The position numbers and the translations under genes are program-made. A model generated the notes under the pieces. It ran no database searches, was not told the origin of the DNA, and was given only the letters and a program-made list of their open reading frames with translations. Shown here piece after piece: positions 47,901-60,429 of a stretch of DNA of 64,000 nt. How positions within the stretch are numbered: the first letter of the stretch is position 1; each line of letters starts with the position of its first letter. Origin of the DNA: Batrachochytrium dendrobatidis JAM81 (lineage: Eukaryota; Chytridiomycota; Chytridiomycetes; Rhizophydiales); assembly GCF_000203795.2 (NCBI RefSeq), contig NW_006281099.1, positions 2,173,774 to 2,237,773 on the forward strand, read 5' to 3'.

Positions 47901-48876
47901 CACTGGTTTGTTGAACGTGAACATGTCTGTGATTCAGAATACAACAAAGAGTTTACAGAGTTTGATTGATAGCATCAGAGCAGTCAAATCAACATATGGA
48001 TTGCAATACATGGATTTGAGTTTAAACTTGGTGATTGTATAATGTATGACTACCAAATGTAGAGAAAGGGCACGCTCAAAACTATAGTCTGATTGTGAGC
48101 ATCGTATATAGATGTTGTATTTGAAAGAAATGAGAATATCTATCAAATCGATTTCTAATAAGAGTCAACAAATACTGTCTATTCCAAAGCAAAACAGAGA
48201 CTGAATAAAAGTGTTGCATTTCATACGAATACAATTAAATTGGAATTAAAGTTGAAGCCAACTATACAACATTTGAGTAGTAGTTCCTAAACTATGCTAT
48301 ATATCACAGATTTGAAATCCATGCATCGATCATTTGGTGACTGTTTTTATAAACTATAGAGAATTTTTTAACAGGGATTAAAAAGGCATTTCATACCTCT
48401 GGATCAGTGGTATCATTCATGGCCAGTAGATATTGCTCTATACCAATATTCAAGTGTCAGTACGTAATATTTTAGTGCAAATCAATTAACTAATGTAGTT
48501 AAATATAATGCTTCAAAATGAGTCCAGATCAAGCGTAGTTTAGTGATGGTTTGCGACCTACCTGCTGCTCTAAAATGCAATTCCACCGCTTTGAGCAACT
48601 GCCCTCGTGCAGTGTATTCTTCAGCTGCAGTGGCAAAGCCATTGGCCTATAGTTTCATCATAGTTTGGCATCCAAGCACATAATCCAGCATAATGCCATA
48701 TGATCACAAATGTAAGTATTGTTTCTATTTTCCTTGACAATGATTGTCACTTGGGATCTCTGGATTCAAACCACATAAAAGACTGCCACAAGACCGACAT
48801 CATGTATAGCAGAAGGCTGTATGAACCTAAACCCAAATACAACCTTTTGTGCAGGAGAAAAATCTGCACCATCCAT
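44995..48876 (-). CDS. MIT-domain coiled-coil protein, Atg38/NRBF2-like candidate
   Basis: Start at 48876: MDGADFSPAQK, then in phase to ANGFATAAEEYTARGQLLKA (48647 onward), AEQYLLAMNDTTDPE (48440-48398) and AVKTLKLLYASHTRSGKELQ (47657 onward). Together these make one MIT three-helix domain. A long Ser/Pro-rich stretch follows to 46860, then coiled-coil pieces: KTLEEYRIENNHLKQIVDKLTQQMVHFE (46130-46035), AADENTILKSSILQLRSDV (45935-45880), and LKDRIAHLENELTVVKSELEQQ (45690-45625). Exon 45537-44995 begins NLVITKYRERWDKLKESTKKKK. N-terminal MIT plus coiled coil plus YRERWxKLKE suggests Atg38/NRBF2, the regulator of autophagic PI3-kinase complex I. That is a family inference; other MIT proteins are possible. 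The intron 48397-47658 is swollen by MITE J. Confidence 0.65.
47722..48232 (-). mobile_element. MITE-like element, copy J (MIT-gene intron)
   Basis: About 511 bp, reverse complement of copy I with very few differences. Left terminus CAGCTGTATTCACAGAATGG, right terminus GCATTTCATACGAATACAAT. It lies within intron 48397-47658 of the MIT gene. Confidence 0.8.
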
Positions 48877-48969
48877 GGCACTTGTGTGCTAAAATAAGTA
48901 TGGTTGAATCAAATGGTTTGAAGGTATTCTACACTAGCTTGTAGTATGGGGCAATACTGTTTTCAAGCT

Positions 48970-49478
48970 CAGATTCACGTAAAATGCAACTTGTATTTTG
49001 TCTAGGAATAAACAATGCTTAAATGTTGGCTGTTTTTCTACTACAAATTGTAGTCTCGATTCAATAGTGTTCATCGTATGAACACTATTGAATTGAATGT
49101 ATTCTTTTTCCTCTTTTGATATAGTCTTGTATTGCACAATCTCTGATATTGAGTTGGACGGTTTTGGTGTTGTCAAGCTCTGTTGTATTGAATCCCACAA
49201 GTACGTTCGCATTCCTAGTTCAAAAAACAAGATTGCAGCCATTGTTTCCATGCCAACCAACTCAACATTGGAAATGTTTATTTTGGAGAGTCGGAGATTG
49301 AACAGGTGGGATTTACTGGAACTGAATTGTAACAATTCAGTTTTTATAAACAAGCACGAGTAATGGTCAGCTAATGAGTTCAAAACAATGTTGTCCAGTA
49401 AATTGGCATCAATTATTCCATGAGATTGGCAGTTTATTAACATTGACACTTGTGTTCCATTTTACATGAATACGGCTG
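48970..49478 (+). mobile_element. MITE-like element, copy K
   Basis: 509 bp. Starts CAGATTCACGTAAAATGCAA and ends TTCCATTTTACATGAATACGGCTG followed by TA. It shares TAGGAATAAACAATGCTTAAATG and GAGAGTCGGAGATTGAACAG with other copies. It contains a perfect 35-bp hairpin at 49059-49093 absent from other copies. Confidence 0.82.
49059..49093. repeat. Perfect 16-bp-arm hairpin inside element K
   Basis: Arms ATTCAATAGTGTTCAT and ATGAACACTATTGAAT around a 3-nt loop (CGT). No mismatch in 16 pairs. Confidence 0.85.
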
Positions 49479-49689
49479 TAAAGTTTAATTGAATCTTTAC
49501 TGCGTCACAACTCAGATTTAGAGACTGGACTCTAACTGCATACTTTATTTTGGGGTCTGTGACTTGAATCGCCAAATCAAATTCAATTTGCATTTCGTAA
49601 TTCAATCTTGTTTGTCGAGGTCCAACAAGAGCATTGCCAAGTGCTTGCCTAGCCGATTAATTTGGTGATAGTATCTGTTGTGAAACAGA

Positions 49690-52600
49690 ATGAGCAATAA
49701 TCTTTATTCATTATGCAAGGAAATTTTCCCTCCTTCAGGAATCGACTATGCTGTATCTGCAAGGTTTCTGACTCCAGATGCTCGCAACGTTGTCATTGCT
49801 CGAGGATCGTTGTTACAAGTGTTTAAAGTTATAGAAAGGGACACTACTGTGGCTTTTAGTAGTTCTTTAAACAATTTAAATTCAACAGATCTTGACACTA
49901 ATGGAGATCAAGCCAAGGTAACCATGTGCCTATTTGAATGCGTTTATCACTCCATGGATTTTCAGTTATGATGTAGATCTGGTTCTCCATGATAAGTTTT
50001 GCATATATTTGAAATGAATTTATATTTATAATATTGATATTTTATAAACTGCTGTGCAAAATACTTTCAGACGACTAAAGATCAGGATATTCCTCCCAAA
50101 GCTGCCTGTCTGGAGTTGGCTGCGCAATTCAGAGTTCATGGAAATATCACATCGTTGGGTGTGGTTCCAATGAACTATTCTGGAAAGGCTGATGCGCTTT
50201 TGTTGAGTTTCAAGGAGGCCAAGGTAGGTGTGCTAGTTTGACAAATTAGTGCTGCAATTCGGGCGACTGAAGTTGAACATTTCAACCGCTTTTAAAGTCC
50301 CTTTTCAAGTTTATTTGGAGTTACTTGCTGATTTATATTTTATACTTAGATGTCATTGGTGGAATACTCACAGTTTACTCAAAAACTAGTAACAGTATCC
50401 ATGCACTATTTTGAACGCGAAGAGTTTAAGGTGCTTTTGAATTTGTATACTGATTGATCAAATATATACGCAGTAGCAGTTGCTATGATTGTGTTGAAAT
50501 GGAATAGATAAAGCTTTTTAACTATTTTATTCAACTTGTCTATGTTTACACCATCTTATGTGTATTCAATTCAACCCAAGCAGAAACTAGGCTCTATTGA
50601 CAGACCACCGCCAGAAATCAAAGTTGATCCTCAAGGCTATTGTGCTGCCATGAGAATTTATGGAGACAGGCTTGCCATTCTCCCGTTTAAACAAGATGGT
50701 GCAGATCTGCTTAATGATCTTAATGACGCGAACAGGTAATGTGCTCAGAGTATGGCTTGGTTGTTTATTCAATATCTATGTAATTAACTGCTAGATACAA
50801 TTTGAATATTTCTTTTATTCCAAGTATTTTAAATTACTAACGCATTTTACAACAATCTCGACTATAACAGCAAATATCCATTTCGTCCAAGCATTGTACT
50901 ACCGTTTCTTGATTTGGACAAGTCTATTCGAAACATTATTGACTTTACTTTTCTTTTTGGATACGCTGTGCCTACAATTGCTATTATGTATCAAACAGAA
51001 CAAACTTGGACCGCGTGAGTTTTTATCTGAGTGGTTTTAATATGCATACTTTATCAATACTACACGATAGGATTTGCAATTTTGTTTAGATGACTGATTG
51101 CATTGGTAATGTGTATATGAATTTCTAACGGTTTGTGATGGCTTGGTATAATATAGTCGTCTAGGTATCCGTAAAGACACAGTTTCAATTGCAGTTATTT
51201 CTCTAGATACTGCTGAAGAAAGTTATCCTGTTCTTTACAAAATTGAAAAGCTTCCTTATAATTGCACAATGCTCGTCTCTGTCCCGACTCCTATTGGAGG
51301 TCTTATTGTTCTTTCTCACAATGCGATTATTTTCACAGATCAAATTCATGCTCCAGGAATAGCATGCATTGTAAATGCTTATTTTGACAGCGAAACAAAC
51401 ATCATGCTAACACCGTACGAGCTTCAGCTTGACATGGTGCAGCCTCGACCACCAAGACCCCCATCCGTGTTTTTTGCACAGAACAAATATACGGATTACA
51501 AAGAGCTGGCCATCTCTCTTGACGGAAGTCGTGGAATGTTTATCAGTCCAGATATATTTTTACTGGTGCTTCGTGACGGTGAAATGATTCAAGTAGATTT
51601 GATAGGTGAGGAGGGTGTTGGCAGATCTTGGAAGCGGCGAAAAGGCGGAGTCAAGAGTTTTCAATTGACTCGGCTCGGCATTCGTATGACTGCTCCAGTT
51701 CATCTTTTTCCTTTGGCCGATGCCTCAAATCCGCTTTCACTTTCTGGCCGAAATAGTTCTGTCCCACTTGGTGGCTCTTTTTTAGGATCGCGAGGATCAA
51801 AGCTACGCTATAATTATCTGTTTGCCTCATCACGAACAACCGATGCTTGTCTTTTGCAGTTTGTTGAAGTAGAAGAATTTGCCAAAAGCAGTGTGTCTAT
51901 GAATGGTGCTGCTAATATGAACAACACTGACAACGGCGAGGACGATGAATTAGACAAAGATCTATATGGTGACTCGACTACCGCAAAGCAAACAGATACT
52001 GACATGTCTGCACTTCTAAGCTCAGACGAGCATGGTCATGGTGAAATAGTTTCCGAGCAAACACTTCGATTTCGACTATGCGATTCGGTTACTGTAGTGA
52101 GCCCTCTTCGTGACTTTGCTGTTGGACTACCAGCCGAGACTTCTGAGCATAGATTTTCACCAAAAATAGGTGGATGCGACTTGGAAATTGTTGCTGCAAC
52201 AGGCCATGGGCCTCATGGTCATCTTGCAATTTTAAATCGCAGTGTACGACCACAGATTGTAACAACATTTGAACTTCCACAAATTGAAGAAATGTGGACT
52301 ATTCGATGTGCCAAGTTTGACAAGGATTATCGTCTAGTTTCAGAGCCTACTGATGCGTTCCATAAATATGTTATACTATCGCATAGTAGTGGTACTTCTA
52401 TTTTAAAAGCTGGCGAGGCATTTACAGAAATGGACGATACTACGTTTTATCAAGCCGGACCAACTGTCGGTGTCGGCGCACTTCTTGATGAAACCATTAT
52501 TGTTCAAGTTCATCCAAATGGCGTTATTCTTTTTGATTTTAGCAAGTATATTTGTCTAGCATTGAAATTTAAAAAGATATGATTTTACTATCATTGATCG

Positions 52601-55600
52601 ATTGAATACTAATCGAATGCATGCATTGTATATTTTTGTAGAAGGGACAAAACTTCAAGAAATGCGAGTTGGAGATGATGATATTTGGGTAATCTCCTGT
52701 TCATTTATGGATCCCTACGCTATGCTTCTTATGAATACTGGGCATATTGTACTGCTTTCATTAGATGAAACAACACATCAAATTACGCAGATATCAGAAT
52801 ACAAGGTACGATTGGTCTTGATACATTGGTTATCTAACATTTGATTGTATATTGTCGAGCTTTTTGATTTAATCATGTCAGTCGTTTTTGGGAATATATA
52901 GAAGCGACTTGTGAGTACCTTTTCACTGTACTGTGATCCAACAGGAGGTACATTACTGCCAACAAACGAATTGGCAAGTGTATCACATGCAAGTCTACTC
53001 ACTAGCGTAGCTCAAAGACCGTTTTTTAAATCAAGCAGTAGTGCCAGTAAACGGCTTTCTCAACCAGATCATTCTGCAATGAATCTTGATGATGACGCAG
53101 ATCTATACGGAACTAGTCACTCTCATAATAAGAATACTAATGTGGCTGATATTGAGATGGATGATATCTATGGCGACAGCGATCAGCAAATTTCAAATGC
53201 CAACACATCAAGTAGTGCGGCTGATAAAGACATGATGTCTGACACTTTCCCCGATGCCAATGATTTTGCGAAGCGTAGTTCCCAAAACTCAACAAAGCCC
53301 TCTCCAACATATTGGTGTTTTGTTTACACAGATACTGGCCATCTTTTAGTTTACACACTCCCAGATTTTAAAGAATGCTGTGCATTTCCACTATTTAGCA
53401 CGCTGCCTGTTTTAGCCATGGATGTTCCGCTTTGGCGATCGCGAAGTATTGACTCTACATTTGCAAACACAACAGGTGACGAATTTGAAGAGATTTTAGT
53501 TGTCAATCTTGGAAATAGCAAAGATAGACAAACTCCGTATCTTGTTGTAAGTCTGATGTGATTGATTGATTGGTGTGTGTATTGAAAGTATTTTGCCTAA
53601 TTGCAATTTCTCTACAACAAATAGTGTCTTGCAGCAAACGGAGATTTGGCAGTGTATAAAATATTTGTATGTCCGACAAGCAGTAATGATGACGATACAT
53701 CCTTTGTCAACTCTGGCACATTCAAGCAATCTAGAACACCAGCTGAGCTAGAATTGGATGCACAGAATCTCAAAAAACGACTAGCGATTCGGCTTGTTCG
53801 AATCCCGCACGATCAGATCACTCGAGATTTGCAATTTTATACTGATAACGAAGGCGACAAAATTGATTTGGTTCAAGAACCCCAACATCAGCCTACGTTT
53901 TTAAAACGCCAGCATCTTAAGCCATTTGATGCCATTGGATGGAGCGGCGGTAACATGTATTCTGGCGTTGTTGTCACTGGGTCACGGCCATGCTGGATTA
54001 TGGTTGCTCTTCAAAGTCGACAACAAGATCTAGATGTCATTTCATTTGACAATTCAGTGGCATGCTCCACTAAGCTTCCTCCAGTACCATTGTTGGGTAC
54101 CAATATGTTGCGGTTTCATCCTATGCCTGTAGATGGTCCCATGAAGTGCTTTGCTCCGTTACATAATGTCAACGTGGCACATGGATTCTTGTATATCAAT
54201 TGGAAAGGTCTGTTTCGAATCTGTCAACTTCCACCTCAGTTTAATTTTGATCACGACTGGCCCGTGTGTAAAGTCCCCATTCACAAAACTGTTCATAAAG
54301 TGGCATACCATTATTCTTCACAAACATACGCAATTGCTACGTCTACCCCTGAGCGATTTGATATTCCACATGCTCAATATGCATCTGCTGTTGCAGCAGC
54401 TGTTATTGACGAAGGTGACGAAATGCCTGATGCAGAGCGAAAGGTTACTGGTATTCGAGAACTTTCTGAAATAAGTGAGTTGCTATATATGCCATGATTT
54501 AAAAGGCTGTTTTTAATCGCTTGGTATTGAGTTTTATACTGTAATTGCAAAAATATCATTATTAATCGTCATGCTAGAACCTGGAATGTATGAAGCAACT
54601 GTGGATCGGTACAAGATTGAACTTGTGTCTTCTGTGACATGGGAAACTGTGGATTCGTAAGTTGGACTACATAGTCATTTACTTGGTTTGAAAATCTGCG
54701 TTTTGTTGACCCGAGGTTTGATTTTTTAGTATTGAACTATCAGAAGCGGAGACTGTTATGGCTTTGGAAGCTGTCGATCTTTCCAGCAAGGAAACGATAT
54801 CGGGAAAGAAACTCTACTTGGCAATTGGAACAGGATATTCGCGCGGAGAAGATTTATCTAGTCGTGGAAAAGTAATGCAATATACACTTTTTATCGTTGG
54901 ACATTTTTCTTGCAAAGTCTTGATGATTTACATTATTTTAATTTATTTAGTTGCATTTGTATGATGTCATTGAGGTTGTACCAGATCCCAACAATCCTCA
55001 AACGAATCGCAAGTTTAAACATGTTGATTCAGAAGATGATCGCTCGCCATTTTCAGCCATCTGTACTGTCAATGATTATTTGCTAGCTGCCATTGGTCCC
55101 AAAGTAATGAGTATTTGATGATTTTTTGAAACTATGTGATATTGCGTATGTTTTGACAAGATATGCCATGCATAACAATACTTATTGGATTTTCAGATCA
55201 TCATGTATCAACTTGAAGATGGTGAAATCACAGGCGTGGCCTTTTTAGACGTCAATGTATTTGTCACATCGCTTAGCTCTGTCAAGAATTTAATTCAGAT
55301 CTGCGATATTCAAAAAAGCGTATGGTTTGTGGCATTTCAAGTATGTAGCAGTTCAATATATGTTATTACTATTTTGACTTACCAGTGAATGTGACTTGTT
55401 AATATTTTATGACTAACCAAATTATCCGTCAATAGGAGGAACCAGCCAAGCTGGCCGTGCTTGGGCGTGATGTTCATCCTTTACAAGGCTATGCCGCCAA
55501 TATGCTGATTGATGATAATCAGCTTGCGCTTTTAGTTGCGGATGGTGACAAGAATCTTCACACTATGATTTACGCACCAGATAATGTCCAGTCTCTTGGT

Positions 55601-56336
55601 GGTGAGAGGTTGATCCGTAAGGGTGAAATACACCTTGGTCAGCATGTTTCAAAATTTATCAGAATGCGACGCAAGCCTCTTTTGCGTAATGATGCCATTG
55701 TTTTTTCTAAACAATATTTAAACGTGGCAGGTATGATATTGTTTGCCTTGATATTTTTGCACTGTTAACGGATTGCGTATTGCAACATAAGCTGAACTAC
55801 TTGGTTCAAAATTATCAATTGTTTGATTCTTTTTTGCTCTACTTTTCATCTGTTTGCAGCTACATTAGATGGAGCACTGGAGATTATAACCCCTGTTTCA
55901 GAACGAATTTTTAAACGATTATATGGCTTGTATTCTCGCATGGTAACTAGTATTGAGCATATTGCAGGCTTGAATCCGCGAGGTTTCAGGTATTTAGTAT
56001 ATTGCTCAAGTATATATGAATCATTCTGCGATTGCACATTCATGTACCATCTACCGTTTGATGACATGAGAGTATTTTTAATATTAATATACGGCGTTTC
56101 ATGATTTGCTTTGTTATATGATTTATAGACAAGCTCAACATCGTGTGAGACCTATTACACTTTCTGGGTTTATTGGACCTCCGGGCCCGCGTGGTATTCT
56201 TGATGGAGATCTTCTTTACGAGTATGTAAGACTATCACGTACGCAGCAACGCGGCCTTGCTAAAGCCATTGGATCAAAGGATGATCGTCTCATGGACGAT
56301 TTACTTGAAGTTCTAACCGGGTTAGATTTTTTTTAG
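49690..56336 (+). CDS. CFT1: Cleavage and polyadenylation factor CFT1 (CPSF160)
   Basis: Large beta-propeller scaffold of the pre-mRNA 3'-end cleavage and polyadenylation complex. Well over 1,200 residues in about 18 exons. Clear early exons: 49690-49917 (MSNNLYSLCKEIFPPSGIDY), 50071-50223, 50350-50430 (MSLVEYSQFTQKLVTVSMHY). Later stretches: KVDPQGYCAAMRIYGDRLAILPF (50620-50695), a long exon 51177-52560 (TPYELQLDMVQPRPPRPPSV, ELDKDLYGDSTT), HGFLYINWKGLFRICQLP (54180), LYLAIGTGYSRGEDLSSRGK (54815-54875), and the C-terminal propeller/helical end GFIGPPGPRGILDGDLLYEY, KDDRLMDDLLEVLTGLDFF. Two acidic DLYG-type linkers (51940-51970, 53080-53170) are typical of fungal Cft1. Borders around 50431-50535 are not resolved. 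No frame break seen. Confidence 0.9.
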
Positions 56337-56922
56337 TCAATTGGCTTTGATCGACAATGATTGCAGTGGAACAGTCAAACTATTAAACATATTGATTGAG
56401 TATTTGGGTAAACTAGACTTTATTTTCATATCAGTGTAGTATTACAATTCGTGCCGACATAAACCGGACATTTCAGAATACACACAGATCTTCAAAAGTG
56501 ATAGAATGGATAGATACCACTAGAAAATAAAAGCACAAGAATATGAGGATATAGCAGCCAAAGTAATTTTCAGGCCACATTGGCGAGCCACAGCAAGATT
56601 GTTTTAGTGAGGTGTATGTGCCATTATATGAGAGATTCAATACATTTCGATGAAATAGTAGTCGAAAAAACAAAAGTGTGTTTGATAAAAGTATAACACT
56701 TTGCAACTGGTTCAGATCACAAGACAAATAATAAAATTAGGTTTCCAGCATATGAGGTAATATCGCTCAGATGGAGCTTTGTGCGGGTTCAATATAAAGA
56801 GGTTTTGGTTTTTTAGATGTGATGGGGTTTAGATTTCTCGTTCGCCACCAACTAAATTTATAAAATGTGTTAAATCATAGTAAACACTAGTTTCAAGCAA
56901 CGTGCATGATAAATGTGACTAC
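56337..56922. other. Convergent spacer CFT1 to F-box gene
   Basis: 586 bp, AT-rich. I see no element terminus or gene. An A-rich stretch at 56640-56700 is likely 3'-flank. Confidence 0.4.
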
Positions 56923-59015
56923 TTACTCTTGCATTCGGCTGATCCAAGAATCTGATGATTTTTTTGAACCTGAAATACCAATAGTGATGGAGTTTATTTC
57001 CATAGAGTTTTTGGCAGTTGAATTCTCAGTGCTTTGAATTGGTATGGTAGGCAGAGGTGAGACGCGGAGTTCGCTTAACAGCTGTCTAGCTTCTTCAAGA
57101 AATCGAAGTGCATCTTCAGGAGGACGATCGATACGAATAGCACCTCCGCGCGGTCCACCTTCAAGTTGAATGGTGCGCATACGAGTGCCCCATTCTTCGT
57201 TATCTACAATTTCTTCCAAAACTGATTTGCGAAAAGCAAGTACTTCAGTGTTTGAAATGCAGTTGATATCATCTGAATGACTATGATTGGAGCGATTGTA
57301 GGTACGTTCCCCACCATCAGAATCAGTATCGTCTAAATGAGTATCTTCTGCGAACGCTTTCATTTGACGAGCTATCACTTGTTCACGAAGATGCCTGAGC
57401 AGTTGAAGTGAGTTGCCTGTCATACTTCGATGCAACAAGCGACATGCTAGAATTTTAATGTGTCGTGGTCTAAAAACAAATCCTGCACTCAAATACTTTT
57501 GGTGAAGATCGTGCAGTTCCTGATCAGCGACTGCCCGACTAAGTGCATCATCCATACAGGAAATACTAAATTCATGCTGTGGCCCATAGGTTGCCAAAAC
57601 CCATTCCCAAACAGGATATGGCCTGGCTTTCAAATAGCATCGCGTAACCGGAAACTCGGGATGAACGCGATCAAATGTGCATACAGAGTCAGGGTTGCTC
57701 AAAAGTGCTTTGGCAATAACTGTATCTGGGATCTGGAATGTATGAATGATGCGATGCACTGTTTCTGATGACCATGGAACGTTAAGTGAGGTGTTGCGAT
57801 CCAAATAAGGACCAAAGAGATCCTCGATAGTATCGCATGCCAACTTTTTTAGTTTTGTTTCTTCAACAAGTTTATGCAGTATAGCAATTGTATGAACACG
57901 CCCACCAGCAAGAGCGCGTTTAATGCATATATTTGAGAGCACAAAGCCAACGTCTAGGTACCGTTTAAGGTATCTAACGTTAAGATACGGATGGATCATA
58001 ACACGTTCCATAATGCTGTCATTGACAACAGAAAGATCAAATCCATTGACTATCAATTTACGGATGAAAGATAGGTTCAAGCGTGATAGGTAGTAGATGC
58101 TTTCCGCAATGGGTTTGCTGCATAGATCTGATACGGGTATGAATTTAAACTGATGAATAAGAGTGTTTACTTTTTCGATTGTCACAGCAGTATCAGAGAT
58201 TGGAGCTCTGACAAGACGTTCAAATGCTGCATGGTCCTATAAAATATTGTCAATGAACAGGTAAAAATAAACCATTAGCCTAGCACAAAACGAGGTATGA
58301 TCTTTGGATATAATGTACACTTGTAAAAGTACTTGCATTTTCATTAAACAAGGCCAAATCTGCATAGATATTGTAGGTGTGATTGACAAAAAACACAAAA
58401 AGCGGGGTGGATATTCCACCACTCGACTGCATATGGTACTATAAAATGGCGGATCACATCAAAAATTAGCAATACATACATTTTTTAAATTTCCAACAGT
58501 CGTGGCTGTGTTAGGAGCAAAAATATTAATGATTCAAGGAGTGATCTCTAGCCAGTAAAAACAAAGCATTATAGAGTAATGATAGAACTCTAAATTTCTA
58601 CACTAGTTTGCAAAATAGTTGAATCAACGCCTGACATTATAATCCAAGCAATTCTTGGCAGAACCCCACTCAACTAGCTCACACTTTATCAGACCAACTA
58701 AACAGATTTAGCAAGGATCTAAACACTTACATCCGAGGTAATTTTTTGAGCGACAAATCTGGGTAATTGAGCACCATTTTGCAGCATAATTTGCACAACT
58801 AGCAGGTCCAGGGCCTTTAGATGTTTTCGATATGCAAAATAAAAGGACATGTTTTTTCCATATCTTGTCAAAAAGTAAAGTGCTTTTGATGATGGACTAG
58901 CAGATACACATCTTGCCTGTTTACATATCAATGGGAACAATTTCAAGCCAGTGTCATCATGAACGAAGCTAAATATTCTAGTCCAGACTTCAACTGGACA
59001 ATCTGTGAGCATCAT
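56923..59015 (-). CDS. F-box protein with repeat-like C-terminal region
   Basis: Likely substrate adaptor of an SCF ubiquitin ligase. ATG at 59015: MMLTDCPVEVWTRIFSFVHD is an F-box start; the preceding frame lacks ATG. It continues LKLFPLICKQARCVSASPSS, LYFLTRYGKNMSFYFAYRKH, VVQIMLQNGAQLPRFVAQKI. An exon near 58430-58335 (GGISTPLFVFFVNHTYNIYADLALFNENA) joins DHAAFERLVRAPISDTAVTI (58233-58180), which runs into a 420-codon exon ending at 56923. The latter is all-helical with loosely repeated units of about 35 residues (ankyrin-like feel, e.g. GFDLSVVNDSIMERVMIHPY, GFVLSNICIKRALAGGRVHT), then an acidic linker and a Ser-rich tail. The RYGK/GAQLPR pattern is familiar from large chytrid F-box families, from memory. 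No function assigned. Confidence 0.7.
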
Positions 59016-60429
59016 AATGCGTGGCAGTGTTTTCGTGGTACGAGTTTTGCCTAGTAGTGGAAGTGTAATAGAAGCCGTAGCAATCTTACTATTAATAAGA
59101 ATCGATGAGTTTGGATCTGTAAGGGGACTGGATATTGCACGATGAGGTTTTAATAGAATAGTAGGTTGAGGCCAATGTTGATAAAATAAGATTGTGGTCA
59201 GGGCGGAGACCAAGGCTATATATTTTAGTGTAATTTAAGCACAACAAATGTAGCAATCTAAATGCTTGCTGTCATGTAAGGCAAGGCGGGGTATTTGCAA
59301 TGATTGCAGTGATTGCAGTCAGAAGGCGGAGGTTGGGAATACTAACAGACACGAACTTTGGAGCGTCGGAGTAGCATGATTTTACCATAGGTTTTGACTC
59401 GCTAGTAGCACATTGGCTCGTAATGTTACAGCCGTATTCACGTAAATGGAACACTAGCAGTGATTGTCTCTTGCTTGGAATAAACAATGGTTAAATATTC
59501 GTTGTGCTTTCCTACTATACATTGACTGCACTGTTTCTTCAGCGGATATGTCAATTCTTTCCCAATGTTTGGAATCGTACGCCGTACACATTCATTTTCA
59601 TTGTACTAAAGCGGTCGTCTTTAACTGTAAGAATGGACAATACGGAGCTATGCAGCAAAACTCTATTTCGCGACATTGCTGTTTGTTGGACGGTTGGAGA
59701 TCATGCCGAATCACTGAATCTGTAGTCTTGTAAAATGGTATATTGTTGAAAGTCAAATTGAGTATTAGCAAATGTATTTTCAGTGATATCCACAAATATT
59801 GGAATATCAAAATAGTATGACTTTCTTGATCAGCCGCTAAATACAATGGCTATCATACGATGCACATAAACTATAGGGTTGAACTAGAACTGTCCATTTG
59901 TTCCTGTTTGACGGTCGTACATTGTACATTTACCAAACGTGAAATCAAACCCATTGTAATCTAAATATTAGGTTCGACTGTTTTGATATTCCCAATCAAA
60001 CTCAAGCTTCACTTTGTTGTATCCAAAATCAAATACTCTTGCGATTCAGTTCAAGGAACAAAGATTGCAGTTCCAGGAATGCAACTGTAAATGCCAATCA
60101 CCAGGAGAGTAAACAGTCAACTAAATATATCAAAAACAGTGTTATCCAGTGAATTGATACCAATCAAACATGAGATTAGCTGTTTATTATACACCGACAC
60201 CCCATTTAGCAACCCATTTACGTGAATACAGCTGTGACTCGATGGAATTCATTTCACATTTTTAAATCGAGTATTGCAACATAATCAAAATATTATCTCA
60301 GAATAGTCCAAGCAAACATTCCAATTTTTCAGTAGCCAAATGGTAGCTGCTAGTCAAGTCAGACCATCATGATATATATCAAACCAATCATATAATGGAT
60401 ATTGTAAAAACGTAGTCTGTATCAGCAAG
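59016..60429. other. Long spacer with MITE copy L
   Basis: 1,414 bp upstream of the F-box gene and downstream of VPS36; both are on the minus strand. Element L occupies 57%. In 59285-59320 there is a short repeated word, GCAATGATTGCAGTGATTGCAG. Nothing else recognised. Confidence 0.5.
59429..60234 (+). mobile_element. MITE-like element, copy L (largest)
   Basis: 806 bp. Starts CAGCCGTATTCACGTAAATG after TA (59427-59428), ends CCATTTACGTGAATACAGCTG. It contains the family left block (CTTGGAATAAACAATGGTTA, GTGCTTTCCTACTA) and the core GTACATTGTACATTTACC (59915-59935). The region 59640-59840 is not shared with other copies, so it may be a longer form or a nested insertion. Confidence 0.78.

Larger units (their letters stand above)
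48877..49689. other. Divergent spacer with MITE copy K
   Basis: 813 bp between divergent starts of the MIT gene and CFT1. About 60% is element K. The 210 bp next to CFT1 is AT-rich and should hold its promoter. Confidence 0.5.

Noticed and set aside
51940..53240. DLYGDS-type acidic repeats in CFT1 as a possible gene fusion or duplication
   Set aside because: Such acidic linkers are common in fungal Cft1 and do not interrupt the conserved blocks.
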